Of a stretch of DNA of 64,000 bases, positions 59,664 to 64,000 are shown in pieces. The position numbers and the translations under genes were made by a program. Every line of letters begins with the position of its first letter. The stretch's first letter is position 1. Source of the stretch: Marinilabilia salmonicolor (GTDB taxonomy: Bacteria > Bacteroidota > Bacteroidia > Bacteroidales > Marinilabiliaceae); the NCBI RefSeq assembly GCF_003003035.1, contig NZ_PVTS01000002.1, forward strand, positions 124,001 to 188,000, written 5' to 3'. A model generated the notes under the pieces. The model had not been told where the DNA came from. It saw only the letters and a program-made list of their open reading frames with translations, and ran no database searches.

Positions 59664-60878
59664 CTATTCTTCTTTAGCTTCTTTTTTCTCATTCCCGGGA
59701 GGCCCGGGCATAAAAGGACTTCTGGCCTGTCCGGAATGAGTTTCATTGCTGATTTCGAAACCGGTAACTACAGAATCGCCAACAGTTAACCCGGATAAAA
59801 CCCCGGCCATTACACCATCCTGAAGTCCTATTTTTACAGAAACCGGCCAAACTCTCCCATCCTTCATCACCCATACATTCTCAGCATTCTCCTCTTTGCC
59901 GGTAGATCTTTGCTCAAAACGTCCGGGCGCACCGGGAAGCGGAGTAATATCAGGCAGCATCTCCGGATCCGGTTCAAAACGCAATGCGGCTATCGGAACT
60001 ACCGGAATATCCGTCACCTCACGTGTAACAATGGTTACACTGGCTGTGAGCCCCGGTTTTAATTTTAACCCGGGATTGGGAGCATCAATAATCACGGTGT
60101 AAGTAACAACATTACTCTCCACTGTTGGTTCCAGTCGTATTTGCGTAACCTCCCCCTTAAACTCCGTATCAGGAAAAGCATCCACTGTAAATGTGACCTG
60201 CTGCCCCATAGCTACCTGCCCGATATCTGCCTCATCCACATCGGCTTCTACCTGCATCCGGGTCAGATCTTTGGCAATCAAAAACAAGGTGGGCGTATTA
60301 AAACTGGCAGCTACCGTCTGCCCTACCTCCACACTTTTGCTCAAAACCACCCCGCTGATAGGTGAATAAATGCGTGCATAAGAAAGATTTACCTCAGCCT
60401 GTTCCACCTCTGATTTCAAAGACTCCACCGATGTTTTCGCATTTCTGTATTTGTAGAGCACCTCATCATATTCCGTCTCACTCACCATCTGTTTTTCATA
60501 TAATTTTTTGGTGCGATCATAGTTCTTTTGCTGATAATCCAGTTCATTTTCGGCAGAAGCCAGACTGGCACGAGCCTGAAGCAAACGAGCCCGCAGGGTA
60601 CTTTCATCAATACGGGCAATCAACTGCCCCTTCTCTACCTTTTCATTATAGTCGGTGAATATCTCTTCAATGACTCCGGACACCTGTGTTCCTACCTCTA
60701 CCTGATCGATGGGTTCCACTGTTCCGGTAGCAGTAACTGTATTTATGATGCTGCCTTTCTCTATCAGGTGAATTCTGGGCTGAGCAGTTTTTGGTGACGT
60801 ACCCGTACGGAAAATAAAGGCTAATGCAAGGATCAGCACCAACAGGATAACAAGAATAATGACATGTTTTAGTTTCAT
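59664..60878 (-). CDS. Periplasmic adaptor (HlyD/MacA family)
   Basis: 404 residues. An N-terminal membrane anchor (VIILVILLVLILALAFIF, 6-23), a lipoyl-like half (VEVGTQVSGVIEEIFTDYNE), a long coiled-coil hairpin (about 85-180, RLLQARASLASAENELDYQQ onward), the second lipoyl half (IYSPISGVVLSKSVEVGQTV) and beta-barrel/MP domains. The C-terminal tail is Pro/Lys/Glu rich. It bridges the MacB-type permease and the TolC-type channel; 35 bp upstream of the ATPase gene. Confidence 0.95.
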   Translation of the reverse strand: MKLKHVIILVILLVLILALAFIFRTGTSPKTAQPRIHLIEKGSIINTVTATGTVEPIDQVEVGTQVSGVIEEIFTDYNEKVEKGQLIARIDESTLRARLLQARASLASAENELDYQQKNYDRTKKLYEKQMVSETEYDEVLYKYRNAKTSVESLKSEVEQAEVNLSYARIYSPISGVVLSKSVEVGQTVAASFNTPTLFLIAKDLTRMQVEADVDEADIGQVAMGQQVTFTVDAFPDTEFKGEVTQIRLEPTVESNVVTYTVIIDAPNPGLKLKPGLTASVTIVTREVTDIPVVPIAALRFEPDPEMLPDITPLPGAPGRFEQRSTGKEENAENVWVMKDGRVWPVSVKIGLQDGVMAGVLSGLTVGDSVVTGFEISNETHSGQARSPFMPGPPGNEKKEAKEE

Positions 60879-60892
60879 TGTAGTTATAGTTT

Positions 60893-62248
60893 TTATTGAC
60901 CTGATTCTTTTTGGGCAAGCGTGATCGGTTTTCCACGGTAGAAGTCCAGCATTTTCTGATACAACAATGCTGAATACCTGGCCTGGATCAATTCGGCGCG
61001 GGCATTTAGGTATTCGTCTTTCGACTGCCTGAGATCTATGGCATTGAGCATGCCCAAATCGAATTGTTCCTGTCTTAACTCATGACTAATGCGCGCAGTC
61101 CTTTCCTGTTCAACAGCTGCGCTGTATCGCGATTGTTGGGCCATCGCATCCACATACAACTGTTCAACTGTCTGCAGCAGTTGATTTCGCACATTTCTGC
61201 TCTCCAATTCTAATTGTTGCAGATTTATCCTTGAACGGGCCACGTTGGCTTTGTTTTCATTTCGGCTAAACACCGGGATACTGATGGAAAGACCTATATT
61301 CTGAGAGAATCGGTCATTCAACTGTGTACCGAAAGAGGTAGCATAAATATCAGAATAAGAAGATGACGCCGAAGCACTCAAACTAAGGCGGGGCAAAGCT
61401 CCGGCCCTGGCATTTTCCAAATCGATTGAGGCCACTTCTTCCGACAAAGCACTATTCTCAATCTCCGGCCTATATGCCAAAACCTCTTCTGTTATCTGAC
61501 CAAAAGCAGGCAACTCTTTACCAGGCTCGGGAATCTGTGCCGGCCAGGCAGGAGAAAAATCAGTATCAAAAGATAAATCCAACAGGGTTTTCAACTCTGT
61601 AATCCTCACATTCAGTTCATTCCGGGCCGTCACCAGCGAATACTTATCAGATGCATACTGGGCCTGCATTTCGGCCAGATCCTGTCTGGAAACGGCACCC
61701 GCCTCCATAAGTGCCCCGGTACGCTCAAGTGCAGCTGCAGATGTTGACTCCGCTTCTTTAAAACAAAGAAAGTTTTCACGGGCAAAAAGAATGTTCATCC
61801 AGGCCTGAGTTACAGAAAGCACTATGTCATTTTCAGCCTCTTTGGTATTTAACCTTGCCTGATCCAGCTCAATGCGTGATGATTGAATGTTATTGGAAAT
61901 TCTGCCTCCCTGATATAGGGGTAATTCGGTATTAATGCCCATTTGCGCTCCGGTTGAAAACTCCCCTCCTGTATTATCGTAGGCTCTGCTATTGTTCCCG
62001 GAAAAGGACGCTGACGCATTCACCGACGGCAAACGACTACTCTTTGCCTCCATAAAAGAAGCCTCTCCGGATTTTTCCTGCAGCCGGGTCTTTTGCACAG
62101 GAATATTATTTTCAAGTGCATATTCAATACAATTCTCCAGCGTCCATAGTCTCCCGGCAACCGAATCATTGATTTGTCCGAATGTTTCCAGGCAGAGGCC
62201 CCACACTAAAATGAGGGAGAAGATACCAGCTTTTATTCCTTTGTTCAT
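60893..62248 (-). CDS. TolC-type outer membrane efflux protein
   Basis: 451 residues with signal peptide (MNKGIKAGIFSLILVWGLCLETFGQ). Two OEP repeats show LENCIEYALENNIPVQKTRL, INTELPLYQGGRISNNIQSS and a second-half SISIPVFSRNENKANVARSR, with long helical stretches. It forms the trimeric channel of the exporter, and is 14 bp upstream of the adaptor gene. First gene of the four-gene operon TolC - MacA-like - ATPase - permease. Confidence 0.95.
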   Translation of the reverse strand: MNKGIKAGIFSLILVWGLCLETFGQINDSVAGRLWTLENCIEYALENNIPVQKTRLQEKSGEASFMEAKSSRLPSVNASASFSGNNSRAYDNTGGEFSTGAQMGINTELPLYQGGRISNNIQSSRIELDQARLNTKEAENDIVLSVTQAWMNILFARENFLCFKEAESTSAAALERTGALMEAGAVSRQDLAEMQAQYASDKYSLVTARNELNVRITELKTLLDLSFDTDFSPAWPAQIPEPGKELPAFGQITEEVLAYRPEIENSALSEEVASIDLENARAGALPRLSLSASASSSYSDIYATSFGTQLNDRFSQNIGLSISIPVFSRNENKANVARSRINLQQLELESRNVRNQLLQTVEQLYVDAMAQQSRYSAAVEQERTARISHELRQEQFDLGMLNAIDLRQSKDEYLNARAELIQARYSALLYQKMLDFYRGKPITLAQKESGQ

Positions 62249-62498
62249 TTGTCTGACCTTTCAAAATTGATTTCGGAAACAAATTTCCAAAAGGGAAAAA
62301 TATTCCTGAAATCATTTCACCCAACCCTTTAAAATCCTCAACCAACAGCCATTTCTGTCTTATTTCACATTCACAGTACATCTCCACGTTAACTTTTCAT
62401 TAACATGAAATAACAACACATTAACACATCTTTATTAAGATTCAATCTAAACTTGTATGAAATCAAAATGAATTTTTAACCTAATAAACAATAGCGCT

Positions 62499-62717
62499 AT
62501 GAAACGTAAATTAGCTTTATCATTTTTGTTTGTATTCACACTGGCTCTTTCTGCTCCGGTAATGTCTGAAGCCATGGTTCAGGAACCAGAAAAGAAAGAG
62601 TGTGAGCAAAAGAAAGAGTGTTGTAAAAAAGAAAAAGCTGAATGTGACAAGAAAGCTGAAAAGGCAGAATGTGACAAGAAAGCTGAGAAAAAAGAGTGTG
62701 ACAAAGAAAAGAAGTAA
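62499..62717 (+). CDS. Tiny exported Lys/Glu/Cys-repeat peptide
   Basis: 72 residues: signal peptide (MKRKLALSFLFVFTLALSAP..SEA, about 1-25), then a mature part of about 47 residues made almost only of Lys, Glu, Asp, Ala and six Cys, in repeats AECDKKAEK and KKEC. The DNA encoding two of these units is a near-exact 27-bp tandem repeat (62636-62692). No family named. Regular Cys spacing in a charged, helical context suggests metal or thiol chemistry in the periplasm (inference). A strong terminator follows. It lies between the exporter operon and the LytSR-type pair, on the opposite strand to both. Confidence 0.75.
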   Translation: MKRKLALSFLFVFTLALSAPVMSEAMVQEPEKKECEQKKECCKKEKAECDKKAEKAECDKKAEKKECDKEKK

Positions 62718-62739
62718 TCTTCAATTTATTGTGAATGAG

Positions 62740-62776
62740 AAAGGGAGGTAGCCTAATTGGCCGCCTCCCTTTTTTT
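62740..62776 (+). terminator. Terminator of the Lys/Cys peptide gene
   Basis: AAAGGGAGG..CCTCCCTTT stem (62740-62748 with 62764-62772), extended to GCC/GGC near the loop TAATT, followed by a T-run; 22 bp after the stop. Confidence 0.88.
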
Positions 62777-62839
62777 CATCTATCATACCCTTCAAAAATC
62801 TATGCCGGACATCACAACGAATCCCAAATCATAAACTAT

Positions 62840-63568
62840 TCAGTTCAGGTTAAACAGCTCTTTCCGAACCTCATCCCTGTAAGATTGTCCTATGGGAACG
62901 GTTTTATCACTATTGTGCAGTTGTAACTGATTGCCATAAAGCGCCTTCACCTGTTGCCGGTTGACGATGTAAGATTTATGTACCCGCATAAATAACCCGG
63001 CCGGAAGCTGCTCTACCAGATTCTTCAGGGATTCCAGCGCAACCAGTTTCTGGTTTAAACAATGAAACGTTACGTACTCCCGCATCCCTTCAATAAAAAG
63101 GATATCAGCAACATTGACGCGATAAGATTTATGATCGGCCTTGACAACAATAAACTCCCTGCTTTCGGCAAAGGCAGTTGCCGTCGTAGAGCTATCCGAA
63201 TTTCTTTGATGCAACCGATCGCCGGCTTTCTGCACAGACTGCACAAAACGCTCAAATGCAAAAGGTTTCAACAGGTAATCAATCACATCGAGCTGGTATC
63301 CCTCCAATGCATATTCCGGATAGGCAGATGTAATAACCACCAGAATGTTTTTAAGGTGAAAAGCTTTCAGGAAATCCATTCCGGAAATCTCGGGCATCTG
63401 AATATCCAGAAACACCAGATCGACACCCCCACTTTGCAATAAGGGCAGCGCTTCCAACGGTGATTTGAAACTGCCCGTCAGTTCCAGATGCGGAAACCGC
63501 TCGATATAATCTTTCAGCAGAGCCCGGGCAGGAAATTCATCGTCTATTATTACACACCTAATCTTCAT
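62840..63568 (-). CDS. LytTR-type response regulator
   Basis: 242 residues from ATG 63568 (MKIRCVIIDDEFPARALLKD). Receiver domain (1-118) with IIDDE, phospho-acceptor Asp in LVFLDIQMPEISG, and Lys in LLKPF; LytTR DNA-binding domain (about 140-242) with YRVNVADILFIEGMREYV, FMRVHKSYIVN and GNQLQLHNSDKTVPIGQSY. The ATG overlaps the TGA of the sensor kinase gene. The exporter operon downstream on the same strand and the divergently placed Lys/Cys peptide gene are candidate targets. Confidence 0.95.
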   Translation of the reverse strand: MKIRCVIIDDEFPARALLKDYIERFPHLELTGSFKSPLEALPLLQSGGVDLVFLDIQMPEISGMDFLKAFHLKNILVVITSAYPEYALEGYQLDVIDYLLKPFAFERFVQSVQKAGDRLHQRNSDSSTTATAFAESREFIVVKADHKSYRVNVADILFIEGMREYVTFHCLNQKLVALESLKNLVEQLPAGLFMRVHKSYIVNRQQVKALYGNQLQLHNSDKTVPIGQSYRDEVRKELFNLN

Positions 63569-64000
63569 CAACTCAGGTTTATTTCCAACAACACTTCAAA
63601 ACGGTCTGCTTCATCCTTAATTTCAATATGATGACAATCTCTGTAAAGATAAGAAAGCCGTTTTTTTACATTATCTATGCCAATCCCTCCCACTTTGTCC
63701 TTGGAAATATCTCTGGGAGGTTTACTATTCGCACAACTAAACCGGATTGTCTGCCCATCATACTCAAGCTTCATCTGAATCCAACCATTCACAGTATCAT
63801 CGATGTTGCTATGCTTAAAGGCATTTTCCACAAAAGGGAACAGAAGCATAGGCTCAATCTTCACACCCGGACGAACATCTTCCAGATTGATTTCAAGCCG
63901 CGGTTCCTCCTCCAGTTTAATTTTTTGAAACTCCACAAAATTGCGGATATAATCCACCTCATTCTGAAGGGGTATTTTACCGTTATCGGTTTCATAAACA
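63568..64000 (-). CDS. LytS-type sensor histidine kinase, C-terminal part (5' end outside window)
   Basis: The frame is open to the window end: ahead of the internal Val at 63957 it reads YETDNGKIPLQNEVDYIRN, the usual His_kinase sequence before the HATPase domain, so the gene begins outside. Visible are IEPMLLFPFVENAFKHS (N-box) and GGIGIDNVKKRLSYLY (G-box). The kinase would be a membrane sensor of the YehU/LytS group. Its stop overlaps the response regulator start, forming a coupled two-component pair. Confidence 0.93.
   Translation of the reverse strand, partial: VYETDNGKIPLQNEVDYIRNFVEFQKIKLEEEPRLEINLEDVRPGVKIEPMLLFPFVENAFKHSNIDDTVNGWIQMKLEYDGQTIRFSCANSKPPRDISKDKVGGIGIDNVKKRLSYLYRDCHHIEIKDEADRFEVLLEINLS

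Noticed and set aside
1-64000. CRISPR array
   Set aside because: Repeats found are dispersed or degenerate short-word tandems; none shows 24-40 bp identical repeats with regular unique spacers, and no cas gene is seen.

Overview
The window reads as a chromosomal segment of a Bacteroidota bacterium, most likely of the Bacteroidales/Marinilabiliales type. The evidence is the family content: two DUF2723 (GT117-type) membrane proteins, a full hybrid two-component system with reg_prop propellers and an AraC output, DUF6427, DUF4252 and PspC proteins in forms typical of the phylum. Many promoters also carry the Bacteroidota -7 element TAnnTTTG instead of a sigma70 -10 box. No phage, plasmid, integrase, CRISPR array or complete insertion sequence is visible. 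Fifty-two protein genes (two cut by the window ends) and one tRNA are supported.

Layout. 1-807: end of a hybrid sensor kinase. 1162-7147 (minus): operon DUF2723 - polysaccharide deacetylase - purD - DUF6427. 7331-12387: an unrecognised Cys-rich protein and a second DUF2723 protein. 12549: tRNA-Gln, then a PAS histidine kinase. 14.9-18.3 kb: small envelope and conserved hypothetical genes, pyrH. 19.2-22.0 kb: rplM-rpsI-rpsB-tsf. 22.5-29.1 kb: guaD, a 3-methyladenine glycosylase, the hybrid two-component regulator and an outer-membrane barrel. 29.5-31.2 kb: two CDF metal exporters. 34.9-38.6 kb: DPM-like glycosyltransferase, tandem LAB_N protein, ArnT-like transferase. 38.8-49.3 kb: FMN-binding lipoprotein, fhs, a propeller kinase, a DUF255 protein, typA. 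50-53 kb: PadR with two PspC paralogues. 54.5-56.5 kb: SpoIIE-type phosphatase and efp. 57.5-62.2 kb: MacA/MacB/TolC-type exporter, followed by a tiny Lys/Cys-rich exported peptide gene and a LytSR-type two-component pair.

The coding part is mostly housekeeping and envelope biology. The unusual part is the intergenic DNA. A family of about 168-bp MITE-like elements has at least four full-length or near-full-length copies plus fragments. They have imperfect terminal inverted repeats and an internal hairpin whose stem sequence differs between copies while pairing is kept. The copies sit at the 3' ends of genes, and in several places supply the stop codon or the last residues of the protein. Alongside are REP/REPIN-like palindromes (including a perfect 38-bp palindrome at 53121-53158), a nested three-stem palindrome at 33013-33118, a 60-bp palindromic module present twice (once inserted inside a MITE copy), and many degenerate short-word tandem tracts directly after genes. 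No transposase or RAYT gene that could mobilise them is in the window.

Genes likely to work together: the ArnC-like/LAB_N/ArnT-like trio (lipid-linked sugar transfer to an envelope acceptor), the PadR-PspC operon (envelope stress), the exporter genes with the nearby LytSR pair, and the two DUF2723 proteins, which are homologous to the eukaryotic protein O-mannosyltransferase TMEM260.
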